A stretch of DNA of 64,000 nucleotides from AcAMD-5 sp044343935 (GCA_044343935.1 JBIJDU010000004.1:1-64000), one strand, 5' to 3'; shown: positions 24,624-34,369, numbered from the stretch's first letter. Numbers and translations are program-made. Notes: generated by a model from the sequence alone, not told the origin.

Positions 24624-27079
24624 TGAAAGCCCCACTTACTTGGCTTGTTGAATTCATTGATAATGGTGATCAAATTTCCGTCAGTCAGGCAACAGAAGCT
24701 TTTACAAAACTTGGTTTTGAAGTTGAAGATGTTATTGAAATTGGCCAAGGATTGATCGGTCCAATTGTGATTGGAAAAGTTCTCGAGATTGAAGAATTGA
24801 CCGAATTCAAGAAACCAATTCGCTATTGTTTAGTTCAAGTTGGGCCATCTCCAGACCAAGTAAATGGAATAGTTTGTGGCGCTTCTAATTTTTCTGTTGG
24901 TGATTTAGTTGTAGTGGCTCTTCCTGGTGCAGTTTTACCTGGCGATTTTCAGATTAGCAAACGTGAAACTTATGGAAAAGTGTCAAACGGCATGATTTGC
25001 AGCCTTCGGGAGTTAGGTATTGGGGAAGATCACAGTGGTATTTTGGTTTTACCCGATTCATTTCCGATCGGCATAGATGCTGTGGCTGAGCTAGGTCTGC
25101 ATGACTATGTATTTGATTTATCAGTTTTACCAGATCGTGGTTATGCCTTGAGCATCAGAGGTTTGGCGAGAGAACTTGCGATTATTACCAACGATACTTA
25201 CCGCGACCCAATTAGTTTAATACCGAGATTGGATTTGACAGCCGACGATTCGGTGTCGGCAACCATCTCTGCCAAAGAAGATTGCACGTCACTGTATTTG
25301 ACTACATTGACTAATTTCGATCCTGCTGCGGTAACTCCGTGGGAAATTCAACGAAAATTGCTACTTGCCGGAATGCGCTCCATTTCGCTGGCTGTAGATA
25401 TCACTAACTTTGTCATGTTAGAAATCGGTCAACCGCTACACGCTTTTGACAAAGCAAGCCTAAGGGGCGGAATTAAGATCCGATATGCAAATTCAAGTGA
25501 AGATCTAGAAACACTTGACCATCAAGTTCGGGCACTTGCATCAACCGATTTAGTTGTTGCCGACGAAGTGAAAGCGTTATCGCTGGCCGGAATTATGGGT
25601 GGTGTGACCAGCGAGATATCAAGTAATACAACTGAGGTAGTGCTGGAAGCAGCTCATTTTACTGCTGAGCGAGTAGCCGAATCTGCACGTCGTCACATTA
25701 TTTCTAGTGAAGCTAGTCGACGGTTTGAGCGAGGCGTTGATCCAAACATTGCCCAAGCTGCATCTGATTTAGCTTGTTCGCTCTTAGTTAAATACGGCTC
25801 GGCAAAAGTAGTAGGCCGAAGTAGTGTCTCAAAGCAGACCGAACCTGGCAATATTAAACTCGACAAAACGAAATTGGATGAAATAGCTGGTTACAATATA
25901 TCAATAACCGAAGTTAAACGGGTGCTCAATGCAATTGGCTGTTCTCTTTTTGTACAAGATAATTTATTAGTTACTGTCCCGAGTTGGCGACCAGATTTAA
26001 TAACTACCAATGACTTGGCTGAAGAGGTTTTGCGTATCACTGGTTATGATTTGATCCCAACCAAGTTACCAGCAGCGCCGGCTGGCAAGGGGTTAACCCA
26101 AAAACAACGCCTGTTGGGCCAGATACGTACTTACTTGGCTTCTGTGGGCTTATCGGAAATTCTAAATTATCCATTTTGCTCAGCAGAACAGATGAAATCT
26201 TTTGCTGAGAATAGGCCGGAAGCTTTGGTAAAGATAGCAAATCCCTTGTCTGAGCAAGAACCATATTTACGTAATTCTTTGCTACCGGGGATGCTAGCTG
26301 CTTATCAACGTAATTTAGGACGAGGGAATTCAAACATTTCAATATTCGAAGTGGGAAGTGTTTTTATTGGTAAATCAGAACAAGTATTACCGAAACCTCA
26401 ACTCCCGCTCACGTCATCTAGTTTGTTGGAGATTGATTTATCGCTACCAAATCAGCCTCTATTTTTTGCTATTTTGTTAGCGGGTGAAAAGGAATCACAA
26501 AATCCGATAAAGACATTAGATAATTGGCAATGGTTTGATTCAATCGCGCTAGTCAGTTCGATTCTGGATCAGTTATCTATTGAGTTTGATATTCGCGCCG
26601 GCGAAGCACCCGGTTTCCATCCTGGTCGCACTGCTGAAATATGGGCATCGAATGAATTAGTTGGGATAGCAGGGGAGTTACATCCAAAGATTCAGGAAGA
26701 AATTGGATCAGCAAGTCGAATTGCTTTAGCGCAACTTAATTTTGATGTGATTGCACAGGTTGTGCCGATGACTGTATCTGCCAAAAGAATGTCTAATTAT
26801 CCAGTAGCAAAAGAAGATCTGGCCGTTGTAGTACCAGAAGAGCTACCGATTGCAAAGATCCTAACTTCTATTGCCTCGTTGCAGCTAAAGGAGTTGGAGT
26901 CGGTTGAGGTTTTTGACATCTACCAAGGTTCGCAGATTCAAGCGGGGAGCAAATCGGTAGCGTTGGCACTTAAATTTCGAGCCGTAGACCACACCCTTTC
27001 AGCCGATGAAATTTCGAGCCTAAAAGGCAAAATCCTCGATACCTTGAAGAGTAATCACCAGGCGGAACTTCGAGAATAA
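24623..27079 (+). CDS. pheT: Phenylalanine-tRNA ligase beta subunit
   Basis: This 818-residue partner of PheS contains, in order, an EMAP-like tRNA-binding domain (about 40-150: VNGIVCGASNFSVGDLVVVALPG), B5 and B3/4 editing domains (CTSLYLTTLTNF, FVMLEIGQPLHAFD, EASRRFERGVDP, EEVLRITGYDLIP), a pseudo-catalytic class II core (EILNYPFCSAEQ) and a C-terminal FDX-ACB anticodon-binding domain (YPVAKEDLAVVVPEE). It is cotranslated with pheS through a TAATG overlap. The arginine operon promoter lies in the 43 bases after its stop. Confidence 0.97.
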   Translation: MKAPLTWLVEFIDNGDQISVSQATEAFTKLGFEVEDVIEIGQGLIGPIVIGKVLEIEELTEFKKPIRYCLVQVGPSPDQVNGIVCGASNFSVGDLVVVALPGAVLPGDFQISKRETYGKVSNGMICSLRELGIGEDHSGILVLPDSFPIGIDAVAELGLHDYVFDLSVLPDRGYALSIRGLARELAIITNDTYRDPISLIPRLDLTADDSVSATISAKEDCTSLYLTTLTNFDPAAVTPWEIQRKLLLAGMRSISLAVDITNFVMLEIGQPLHAFDKASLRGGIKIRYANSSEDLETLDHQVRALASTDLVVADEVKALSLAGIMGGVTSEISSNTTEVVLEAAHFTAERVAESARRHIISSEASRRFERGVDPNIAQAASDLACSLLVKYGSAKVVGRSSVSKQTEPGNIKLDKTKLDEIAGYNISITEVKRVLNAIGCSLFVQDNLLVTVPSWRPDLITTNDLAEEVLRITGYDLIPTKLPAAPAGKGLTQKQRLLGQIRTYLASVGLSEILNYPFCSAEQMKSFAENRPEALVKIANPLSEQEPYLRNSLLPGMLAAYQRNLGRGNSNISIFEVGSVFIGKSEQVLPKPQLPLTSSSLLEIDLSLPNQPLFFAILLAGEKESQNPIKTLDNWQWFDSIALVSSILDQLSIEFDIRAGEAPGFHPGRTAEIWASNELVGIAGELHPKIQEEIGSASRIALAQLNFDVIAQVVPMTVSAKRMSNYPVAKEDLAVVVPEELPIAKILTSIASLQLKELESVEVFDIYQGSQIQAGSKSVALALKFRAVDHTLSADEISSLKGKILDTLKSNHQAELRE

Positions 27080-27084
27080 CCCCC

Positions 27085-27104
27085 TTATTCACTTTATTGA
27101 ATAA
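27085..27104 (+). promoter_or_regulatory. ArgR-type operator (ARG box) before argC
   Basis: A perfect 7-bp inverted repeat, TTATTCA (27085-27091) and TGAATAA (27098-27104), is separated by 6 bases. Its half-sites match the TGAAT/ATTCA cores of known arginine-repressor boxes. It covers the proposed -35 element and ends before the -10, so bound ArgR would block RNA polymerase. The repressor gene argR is in the same operon, implying feedback control by arginine. Confidence 0.75.
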
Positions 27105-27116
27105 AAATGGTATACT
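27088..27116 (+). promoter_or_regulatory. Promoter of the arginine operon, leaderless
   Basis: TTCACT (27088-27093) and TATACT (27111-27116) have 17-base spacing. The -10 ends 6 bases before the argC ATG at 27123 and no Shine-Dalgarno sequence is present, so the operon mRNA should be leaderless. It overlaps the ARG box. Confidence 0.7.
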
Positions 27117-27122
27117 TTCGAG

Positions 27123-28148
27123 ATGTTACGAACTGTGGTGATAGGTGCCTCTGGCTATGCCGGCGGGGAGCTGCTGCGTCTCATTGATGGGCATCCTGGG
27201 TTGAAACTAACCCATGCGGTGGCTAATTCGCTGGTGGGTGAGCAGATCGGGAAAATATTTCCAAATCTGAACTTAACACCTAAAACATTTGTTGCTGTAT
27301 CTGAGGTTGATTTCACGGAAGTGGATGCGGTTTTCTTGGCTTTACCTCATGGCGAATCAAGTAAGTTGATAACTCAGTTGCCAAGCCACCTTCTTTTAGT
27401 TGATCTAGGTGCAGACTATCGGCTTAAAAGCGATAGAGCATGGAAAGATTTTTATCCCGGTGACTACGTCGGGGAGTTAACTTATGGTTTAGCAGATATC
27501 CCAAGCTTTCATCAAGAGATTTCGGCACAGACGCGAATTGCCAATCCCGGTTGCTATGCCACGGCCATAAATCTTTCACTTGCGCCATTTGTACAAAATT
27601 CAGATTTTGCAGCCGGAGTTATTAGTGTCGTGGCAACGTCAGGTACTTCTGGCGCTGGTCGAAAAGCGTCCACTGATCTAATCACTGCGGAAAATATGAA
27701 CAACATGTCGGCATACAAAGTAGGTGGAAAACACCAGCATACCCCTGAGATTGAGCAATTTTTATCGAATATGTCGCAACGAGAGATAAAGATTAATTTC
27801 ACTCCAATACTTGCACCAATGCCGAGGGGGATACTTGCAGTTAGTCATGTTCAGCTTGTTAAAGAGATTTCGGAACAAGAGTTACGTGATCAATTTATTT
27901 CTTTTTACGACAATAATGTCTTTGTGAAATTACTTGCAGATCAAGAACAACCTCAAACTAAAGCGGTAGTAGGAACAAATAATGCGCATTTTCAAGTTTC
28001 TGTAGATAAACGAACAAATCAAGTTGTAATTACTGCGGTGATTGATAATCTGATAAAGGGGGCAGCCGGCCAGGCTATTCAAAACCTTAATCTTATGGCT
28101 GGTTTTGATTATGACACTGGCTTGAAAGCAGTAGGTGTATATCCGTGA
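27123..28148 (+). CDS. argC: N-acetyl-gamma-glutamyl-phosphate reductase
   Basis: This 341-residue enzyme reduces N-acetylglutamyl phosphate to the semialdehyde with NADPH, the third step of arginine synthesis. The NADP-binding start is VIGASGYAGGELLRLI. The catalytic Cys is in IANPGCYATAINLSLAP (about residue 143), and the HKHxPE-like catalytic His region reads GGKHQHTPEIEQ. Length fits the type 1 family. It is the first gene of the operon and overlaps argJ by 4 nt. Confidence 0.96.
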   Translation: MLRTVVIGASGYAGGELLRLIDGHPGLKLTHAVANSLVGEQIGKIFPNLNLTPKTFVAVSEVDFTEVDAVFLALPHGESSKLITQLPSHLLLVDLGADYRLKSDRAWKDFYPGDYVGELTYGLADIPSFHQEISAQTRIANPGCYATAINLSLAPFVQNSDFAAGVISVVATSGTSGAGRKASTDLITAENMNNMSAYKVGGKHQHTPEIEQFLSNMSQREIKINFTPILAPMPRGILAVSHVQLVKEISEQELRDQFISFYDNNVFVKLLADQEQPQTKAVVGTNNAHFQVSVDKRTNQVVITAVIDNLIKGAAGQAIQNLNLMAGFDYDTGLKAVGVYP

Positions 28149-29290
28149 GTGTTTCTGCACCTGCAGGATTTCGAGCGATGGGTGTTTCCTGTGGTATCAA
28201 ACCTGGCAAACTGGATTTAGCGTTAGTACATAATTTAGGACCTAATTTTGATTTTGCTGCTGTTTTCACTACCAACGAAGTTAAAGCAGCTCCAGTTTTA
28301 TGGTCTGAGCAGATTGCAAAAACTGATAAGGCTAGAGCGATATTGCTCAATAGCGGGGGTGCAAATGCGTGTACTGGGCCAGCCGGTTTTTCGGTGACTC
28401 ATAATTCAGCAGAGTATTTAGCTGAGAAACTTGGATTAGCACCCATTGATGTGGCTGTTTGCTCAACGGGCATAATCGGTGAACAACTTGATCTGATTAA
28501 GATCAAAACTGGAATCGATGCGCTCACTTCATCTTTTGATAATGATGGTGGACTTGCTGCCCAAGCAATATTAACCACCGACAGTAAACGTAAAGAAGTA
28601 TTAGTTAACGGTAATGGTTACTCTATTGGGGGAATGGCAAAGGGCGCAGGGATGCTTGCGCCAAGTTTGGCAACAATGTTAGTGGTAATTACAACTGATG
28701 CTGATCTAAGTAAGGTTAATTTAAGTGTATTGCTAAGGGTGGTTGCTAATAAGACTTTTAATAGGATATCAAGTGATGGCTGCACATCCACAAATGATTC
28801 AATCATGTTGATGGCTAATGGTTCCTCGAAAGTGTCACCAACTAGTGATGAATTTGAGAAACTACTCACCGAGGTCTGTTCATCTTTGGCCAACCAATTG
28901 ATTCTCGACGCTGAAGGCGCAACAGTGTTTGTCGAATTGATTGTTGACAAGGCCAAATCCGAAAATCAGGCTGAGTTGGTTGCCAAAAAGGTGGCATCTG
29001 ATTCGTTAGTAAAAACTGCACTTTTTGGCAGAGATCCCAATTGGGGTCGTGTTGCAGCAGCCGCAGGTTCGGCAGGCGCAGGTATCGATCCTAATTCTTT
29101 GGATGTTTACTTCAATGAGATACCGCTGTGTTTGAATGGTGCAGCAAATGGGGATAGGCATCGCGTTAAATTGAATAGTGAGACCATCAGAATTCGAGTT
29201 TCACTAAATCAAGGTAGTGCTGAGGTTAAATTCTTAACAACTGATCTAAGTACTAAGTATGTTTTAGAGAATTCGGAATATTCCTCATGA
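28145..29290 (+). CDS. argJ: Glutamate N-acetyltransferase / amino-acid acetyltransferase ArgJ
   Basis: This 381-residue Ntn-type protein recycles the acetyl group from N-acetylornithine to glutamate. The self-cleavage site is expected before the Thr in KGAGMLAPSLATMLVV (about residue 180), giving alpha and beta chains. Other family parts are NSGGANACTGPAG, VCSTGIIGEQLDL, RISSDGCTSTNDS and FGRDPNWGRVAAAAG. The start is GTG at 28145, overlapping argC. Whether it also uses acetyl-CoA cannot be told. The presence of ArgJ implies the cyclic acetyl pathway. Confidence 0.95.
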   Translation: MSVSAPAGFRAMGVSCGIKPGKLDLALVHNLGPNFDFAAVFTTNEVKAAPVLWSEQIAKTDKARAILLNSGGANACTGPAGFSVTHNSAEYLAEKLGLAPIDVAVCSTGIIGEQLDLIKIKTGIDALTSSFDNDGGLAAQAILTTDSKRKEVLVNGNGYSIGGMAKGAGMLAPSLATMLVVITTDADLSKVNLSVLLRVVANKTFNRISSDGCTSTNDSIMLMANGSSKVSPTSDEFEKLLTEVCSSLANQLILDAEGATVFVELIVDKAKSENQAELVAKKVASDSLVKTALFGRDPNWGRVAAAAGSAGAGIDPNSLDVYFNEIPLCLNGAANGDRHRVKLNSETIRIRVSLNQGSAEVKFLTTDLSTKYVLENSEYSS

Positions 29291-30096
29291 TGGATGGCAA
29301 AGGTAACTTATTGGTAATTAAGGTAGGTGGAAACGCTTTAGTCACCCCTGACGCAATGAAATCTTTTGCACAAGCAGTCAGAAAGCTCTTAGATGCGGGT
29401 TATTTGACTGTTATTTCGCATGGCGGAGGTCCCCAAATTTCTGCCGCGTTTGAAGCCGCTGGAGAGCCTAGCGAATTTGTGGGGGGATTTCGTTTTACTA
29501 CAGCAGCGGGTGCGCTGCTGGTCAAGCAGGTTCTTTGTCAAGAAATTCAAACCCAAATTGTTCACGAATTGCATCGGCTTGAGGTTGTAGCAAAGGGAAT
29601 TTGTGGTGATCAAAATGTATTTAGTTGCGTGAAGCGAACCGTTTTGGTTTCCGGGGAGAAGGCAGATCTTGGTTATGTTGGAGAAATAATCTCCGTAGAT
29701 GATTCTTCAATTAAAAAATTGATTGACGAAAATATTGTGCCGATAGTTTCTGCAATTGGTACTGACCCATCAGGTAATTTGTACAACATAAATGCTGATA
29801 CCGGTGCCGCTGAATTAGCGGTGGCTATCAATGCTGATTACTTAGTACTTCTAACTGATGTTGATGGTGTATATGGTCAGTGGCCAAACAAGGAATCATT
29901 ACTAAACCGGATAGATCCCACAGATTTACTCAAAATAGCAAGCAGTAGCGACAAAGGTATGGCACCCAAACTTGAAGCTGCAAATATTGCTGTTTCAAAC
30001 GGCGTCAAACAGGTTGTAATTTTAAATGGCAACACCGGTACAGCTATTGAAAAATATTTTATCCAGGGCAACTCGATTGGGACAACGATCTTATGA
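29287..30096 (+). CDS. argB: Acetylglutamate kinase
   Basis: This 269-residue amino acid kinase phosphorylates N-acetylglutamate, the usual arginine-inhibited step. It shows LLVIKVGGNAL at the N-terminus, VISHGGGPQISAAFEAAG, FVGGFRFTT (substrate Arg), and NINADTGAAELAVAINADYLVLLTDVDGVYG. GMAPKLEAANIAVSNGV near the end is the ATP-side Lys region. The ATG overlaps the argJ stop; a second ATG follows at once at 29290. The N-terminus lacks the long helix typical of some arginine-sensitive hexameric forms, so feedback sensitivity is uncertain. Confidence 0.94.
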   Translation: MMDGKGNLLVIKVGGNALVTPDAMKSFAQAVRKLLDAGYLTVISHGGGPQISAAFEAAGEPSEFVGGFRFTTAAGALLVKQVLCQEIQTQIVHELHRLEVVAKGICGDQNVFSCVKRTVLVSGEKADLGYVGEIISVDDSSIKKLIDENIVPIVSAIGTDPSGNLYNINADTGAAELAVAINADYLVLLTDVDGVYGQWPNKESLLNRIDPTDLLKIASSSDKGMAPKLEAANIAVSNGVKQVVILNGNTGTAIEKYFIQGNSIGTTIL

Positions 30097-31256
30097 ACAT
30101 GGCACATGTGAACTGGGATTCAGTTATCGCTGGAACTTATGCAAGCCCAAAAATAAAGCTGGTATCAGGTACTGGTTCAAGAGTATTTGATGATACCGGG
30201 AAATCATATTTAGATTTCTTGGCTGGGATAGCGGTGAATTCGTTAGGCCACGGTCATCCTGCGATAGTTGAGGCGGTTTCTCGGCAAAGTGGCAAGCTTG
30301 GTCACGTTAGTAACCTCTATGCGAATCCAGTCAGTGAACAGCTTGCGGATAAATTACTGAGCTTGGTTGGTTTTGCAGACGGTCGAATCTTCTTCTGTAA
30401 TTCTGGTGCGGAAGCTAATGAGGCAGCGATCAAATACGTTCGGGCGGCTAAACCAAAGTCGAGATTATTAAGTCTTGAGGGCGGTTTTCATGGTAGAACA
30501 ATTGGTGCATTAAGTATTACGGGCCAAATTGAGAAACGAGAACCTTTCCAGCCGCTTTTGCAAAAAATTGATTTTATTGGGCCAAATAATATGCGTGAGA
30601 TTAAATCCATTAGTCGCAAAACCGGCGGTATCTGGTTGGAAATAATTCAAGGTGAAGGTGGCGTGAATCCACTCACAAATGAATATTTGTTAGCTGTCTC
30701 AAAGAGAGCAGCGGAAATCGACGCGCTACTTGTTGTAGATGAAGTGCAAACAGGGATAGGGCGTACAGGTAATTGGTTTGCGTTTCAGGATACTGAACTC
30801 AAGCCGGATTTAGTGCCAATGGCTAAAGGGTTAGGCGGTGGGTTACCCATTGGCGCGTTGGCAATCTCAAAGGATTACAAATCAGTAATTAAACCAGGTG
30901 GGCATGGGACTACATATGGTGGAAATCCAATTGCGGCGGCGGCATCGTTAGCGGTGCTGGAAACAATCGAGTCGGAGAATTTGATTGACAATGTAAAGGC
31001 CATAAGCGAATTGCTACTGCTGGAGTTATCAACCTTGCCGGGATTGTCTGAAGTGCGTGGGAAGGGGCTGTTATTGGGTTTGGTCTTTGAGAACCCAATT
31101 GCGAAAGAGATTGAATCTGTAGCCCTACAACTTGGGTTGCTTATCAATCCTGTCCGGTCCAACGTTATTCGGCTTGCGCCACCATTAAATATTTCCAAGA
31201 CGGAAGCCCTTGAAGCTGTTCAAATTTTAAAAGCGGCGTTAAAGCAGGTGGGGTAA
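30093..31256 (+). CDS. argD: Acetylornithine aminotransferase
   Basis: This 387-residue class III PLP aminotransferase makes N-acetylornithine from the semialdehyde and glutamate. Family segments are LDFLAGIAVNSLGHGHP, FFCNSGAEANEAAIKYVR, EGGFHGRTIGALSITG, LLVVDEVQTGIGRTG and the PLP-Lys site MAKGLGGGLPIGALA (about residue 247). It overlaps argB by 4 nt. argF usually follows argD in actinobacterial arginine operons; here argR begins directly after the argD stop. Confidence 0.94.
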   Translation: MNMAHVNWDSVIAGTYASPKIKLVSGTGSRVFDDTGKSYLDFLAGIAVNSLGHGHPAIVEAVSRQSGKLGHVSNLYANPVSEQLADKLLSLVGFADGRIFFCNSGAEANEAAIKYVRAAKPKSRLLSLEGGFHGRTIGALSITGQIEKREPFQPLLQKIDFIGPNNMREIKSISRKTGGIWLEIIQGEGGVNPLTNEYLLAVSKRAAEIDALLVVDEVQTGIGRTGNWFAFQDTELKPDLVPMAKGLGGGLPIGALAISKDYKSVIKPGGHGTTYGGNPIAAAASLAVLETIESENLIDNVKAISELLLLELSTLPGLSEVRGKGLLLGLVFENPIAKEIESVALQLGLLINPVRSNVIRLAPPLNISKTEALEAVQILKAALKQVG

Positions 31257-31736
31257 ATGTCTGATACTTCTTTGCCAAACACTCGCGGTGCGAGACTTTC
31301 AGCTATCTCCCAAATATTGAGCCAAAAAAAGCTGCGGTCACAACGAGAATTGGCGCAAGAGTTGGTTGATCTTGGGATAGATGTTGCACAACCAACCTTG
31401 AGTCGAGATTTAGATGATCTTTCGGTTACCAAAGATCAAGCTGGGTTTTACGTTTTAGGTGATGTTGAAGACATCACTTATCAACGTCTAAGTAAGAGTT
31501 TGAGAGATCTACTGATTTCCATTGATGTAAGTTCTCAATTATGCGTGCTACGCACGCCACCAGGTGGTGCGCATCTGCTGGCAGGTGCGATAGACCAGGC
31601 CAAGGTTGAGGGGGTGCTTGGCACAATTGCAGGTGACGACACCATTTTGATGATTACAAAAGATAGCAACAGTGCTGCAAGAATTACGAGTGAATTTTTA
31701 GGTATGACAGATAACACCTATCGAGATAAGGAATAA
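31257..31736 (+). CDS. argR: Arginine repressor
   Basis: This 159-residue regulator has an N-terminal winged helix-turn-helix (about 12-75: LRSQRELAQELVDLGIDVAQPTLSRDLDDL) and a C-terminal arginine-binding hexamerisation domain with GTIAGDDTILMI (about 126-137). With arginine bound, it represses arginine synthesis genes. The 20-bp inverted repeat before argC is its likely target, so it controls its own operon. The ATG follows the argD stop without a gap. Length is normal. Confidence 0.95.
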   Translation: MSDTSLPNTRGARLSAISQILSQKKLRSQRELAQELVDLGIDVAQPTLSRDLDDLSVTKDQAGFYVLGDVEDITYQRLSKSLRDLLISIDVSSQLCVLRTPPGGAHLLAGAIDQAKVEGVLGTIAGDDTILMITKDSNSAARITSEFLGMTDNTYRDKE

Positions 31737-31737
31737 A

Positions 31738-32949
31738 ATGGCTAAAAATAGAGTGGTGTTGGCATACTCCGGAGGATTGGATACTTCGGTTGCCATCGGT
31801 TGGCTAGCAAAAGATTTGAACGCAGATGTTATTGCGGTTGCGGCTGATGTTGGTCAGGGCGGCGAGAACATGGAAATTATTCGGCAACGCGCACTAGATT
31901 GTGGCGCGGTTGAATCAATTGTGCTCGATCTCAAGGATGAGTTTGCTAACGAATATTGTTTGCCAGCATTGAAAGCAAACGCTCTGTATATGGATCGTTA
32001 TCCAGTGGTTTCTAGCTTGTCCCGTCCGTTAATCAGTAAGCATTTGGTAACTGAGGCACATCGTCACAGCGCGACTATTGTTTCGCATGGCTGCACTGGC
32101 AAAGGCAATGACCAAGTTAGATTTGAAGTTAGCATAGGAGCGCTTGATTCTTCACTGGACATTGTGGCACCCGTTAGAGATAGCGGCATGACTAGAGACA
32201 AGGCAATTGCATTCGCTTCAGAAAACAACTTACCTATTGATGTAAATAAAAAATCTCCTTATTCGATTGATCAAAATGTTTGGGGTCGAGCAATTGAAAC
32301 CGGCTTTTTAGAGGATATATGGAACGCTCCAATTGAAGATATTTATTCTTACACCAAAGCGCCTAATGCAAATAGCACTCCTGATGAAGTTTTGATTTCC
32401 TTCAAAGACGGAATTCCAGTTGCAATTGATGGAAAACCAGTATCTATGCTCGAAGCGATCATGCAGTTGAACAATAGAGCTGGCGCACAAGGTGTTGGAC
32501 GAATAGATATGGTGGAAGATCGCTTAGTAGGAATTAAGTCTCGGGAAGTGTATGAGGCACCAGGAGCGATTGCGTTAATTACGGCACATCAGGAACTAGC
32601 AAATGTCACCATGGAGCGAGAACTTGCTCGATTCAAGCGTGGTGTAGATCAGCGGTGGACCGAATTAGTTTATGACGGTCTTTGGTTTACTCCGTTGCGA
32701 AGAGCACTTGATTCATTTATCAATGAAGCCGAAATAGGCGTAACTGGTGATATCAGAATGGAATTGCATGCTGGCAAAGCAACAGTAACCGGTAGGCGAA
32801 GTGAACAGTCACTTTATTCATTTGATCTGGCAACTTATGACACTGGTGACACTTTTGACCAATCAATGGCCAAAGGATTTATCGAGATCTTTGGAATGAC
32901 AACCAAGTTAGCCGCTGCACGAGATAGAAAGTACCGAAATGACAACTGA
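31738..32949 (+). CDS. argG: Argininosuccinate synthase
   Basis: This 403-residue enzyme joins citrulline and aspartate with ATP. The PP-loop is AYSGGLDTSVAIGWL at the N-terminus, and substrate-binding segments are AVAADVGQGGE, SHGCTGKGNDQVRFE and KSPYSIDQNVWGRAIE. The later segment KSREVYEAPGAIALITAH is typical. AAGGA lies 6 bases before the ATG. It overlaps argH by 11 nt. Citrulline must come from an ornithine carbamoyltransferase that is not encoded here. Confidence 0.96.
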   Translation: MAKNRVVLAYSGGLDTSVAIGWLAKDLNADVIAVAADVGQGGENMEIIRQRALDCGAVESIVLDLKDEFANEYCLPALKANALYMDRYPVVSSLSRPLISKHLVTEAHRHSATIVSHGCTGKGNDQVRFEVSIGALDSSLDIVAPVRDSGMTRDKAIAFASENNLPIDVNKKSPYSIDQNVWGRAIETGFLEDIWNAPIEDIYSYTKAPNANSTPDEVLISFKDGIPVAIDGKPVSMLEAIMQLNNRAGAQGVGRIDMVEDRLVGIKSREVYEAPGAIALITAHQELANVTMERELARFKRGVDQRWTELVYDGLWFTPLRRALDSFINEAEIGVTGDIRMELHAGKATVTGRRSEQSLYSFDLATYDTGDTFDQSMAKGFIEIFGMTTKLAAARDRKYRNDN

Positions 32950-34369
32950 AGAAGCCGGCAAACTTTGGGGTGGCAGGTTTAAGGATCTAGCTTCACCGGA
33001 GTTAATGGCTATTTCTAGATCTGTACATTTTGATTGGCGGCTAGCGAGGTACGACCTATTGCAAACCATGGTGCACGCGTCAGCACTATTGGATGCAGGG
33101 GTTATTAGCGCTAGCGAATACGACGCACTCAAAAAGGAAATTAACATTATTTCCGCTGGAATTTCCGCTGGGGAAATTACGTATCAAGATCAAGATGAAG
33201 ATGTGCACTCGGCAATCGAACGAATAATTACCAATGCCTTACCTGATGTCGGTAGTAAAATTCGAGCAGGTCGCAGTAGAAACGATCAAGTTGCTACTGA
33301 TCTAAGACTTTATCTTCGAGCCGAGAATCAAGAGTTGATCAAATTAGTATTGAAACTCATTGAAGCACTCTTGGCGCAAGCGACAGCGCATGTGGATACG
33401 CCAGCCCCGGGATTTACCCATCTACAGCACGCCCAACCGGTCACTCTTGGTCATGAATTGGCTAAGCATGCACATGCATTATTACGGGATAGTGATCGGG
33501 CAATTGAAATTGATGCACGGATAGCAATTTCGCCGCTGGGGTCTGGCGCGTTAGCTGGTTCAAATTTCACACTTGATGTGGAGAAACTGGCAGGTTTGCT
33601 CGATTTCAATAGCGCTGCGGGAAATTCATTGGATGCAGTTTCCGATCGAGACTATGCGGTTGAGTTGATTTTCAATTTTGCCATGATTGGCATGCATCTT
33701 TCGCGCTTAGCAGAAGAAATCATTCTTTACACAACAACTGAGTTTGGTTTTGCCAAACTTCATGATTCTTGGTCAACGGGCTCTTCGTTAATGCCACAAA
33801 AAAAGAACCCAGATATCGCTGAATTGACGCGAGGAAAAACTGGCAGATTGATTGGAAATCTAGTTTCTATTTTTACAATGTTAAAAGCTTTGCCATTTGC
33901 TTACAACCGGGATTTGCAAGAGGATAAAGAAGCAATATTCGATAGCATTGATCAACTCAAGTTGATTTTGCCAGCAATGACAGGATTGATTACAACTTTA
34001 ATGTTTGATGAAGAGAAATTGGCACTAAGCGCTAACACTGGTCATGCTGCTGCAACAGATGTAGCAGATTACTTAGTGCGAAAAGGAGTTCCGTTCAAAG
34101 AAGCACATCAGTTAACTGGCGCATTGGTGCTATTGGCTGAAGCTAATGGGGTAGACATTAGTGATTTGGAATACAGCCACTTCCAAAGCAAATCGGGCTT
34201 TTTCGAACCTGACATTGTTGAATTACTGAAAACTTCTGCGGTTATCTCAGCTCGCAGTTCAAAGTTGGGTACGGCATCCTTGTCGGTGTCGCGCCAAATT
34301 CAGCAACTGCACCAACAGGTAGATAGAATCAGAAACTGGACAACTAATCAGTTAGTTCAGTTACCGTAG
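32939..34369 (+). CDS. argH: Argininosuccinate lyase
   Basis: This 476-residue fumarase/aspartase-superfamily enzyme splits argininosuccinate to arginine and fumarate. The N-terminus has KLWGGRFKD; conserved region 1 contains RSRNDQVATDLRLYLR; region 2 has FTHLQHAQPVTLGHE with the catalytic His; region 3 is the signature GSSLMPQKKNPDIAEL (about 280). The reading frame overlaps the end of argG by 11 nt. It is the last gene of the arginine operon. Confidence 0.96.
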   Translation: MTTEEAGKLWGGRFKDLASPELMAISRSVHFDWRLARYDLLQTMVHASALLDAGVISASEYDALKKEINIISAGISAGEITYQDQDEDVHSAIERIITNALPDVGSKIRAGRSRNDQVATDLRLYLRAENQELIKLVLKLIEALLAQATAHVDTPAPGFTHLQHAQPVTLGHELAKHAHALLRDSDRAIEIDARIAISPLGSGALAGSNFTLDVEKLAGLLDFNSAAGNSLDAVSDRDYAVELIFNFAMIGMHLSRLAEEIILYTTTEFGFAKLHDSWSTGSSLMPQKKNPDIAELTRGKTGRLIGNLVSIFTMLKALPFAYNRDLQEDKEAIFDSIDQLKLILPAMTGLITTLMFDEEKLALSANTGHAAATDVADYLVRKGVPFKEAHQLTGALVLLAEANGVDISDLEYSHFQSKSGFFEPDIVELLKTSAVISARSSKLGTASLSVSRQIQQLHQQVDRIRNWTTNQLVQLP

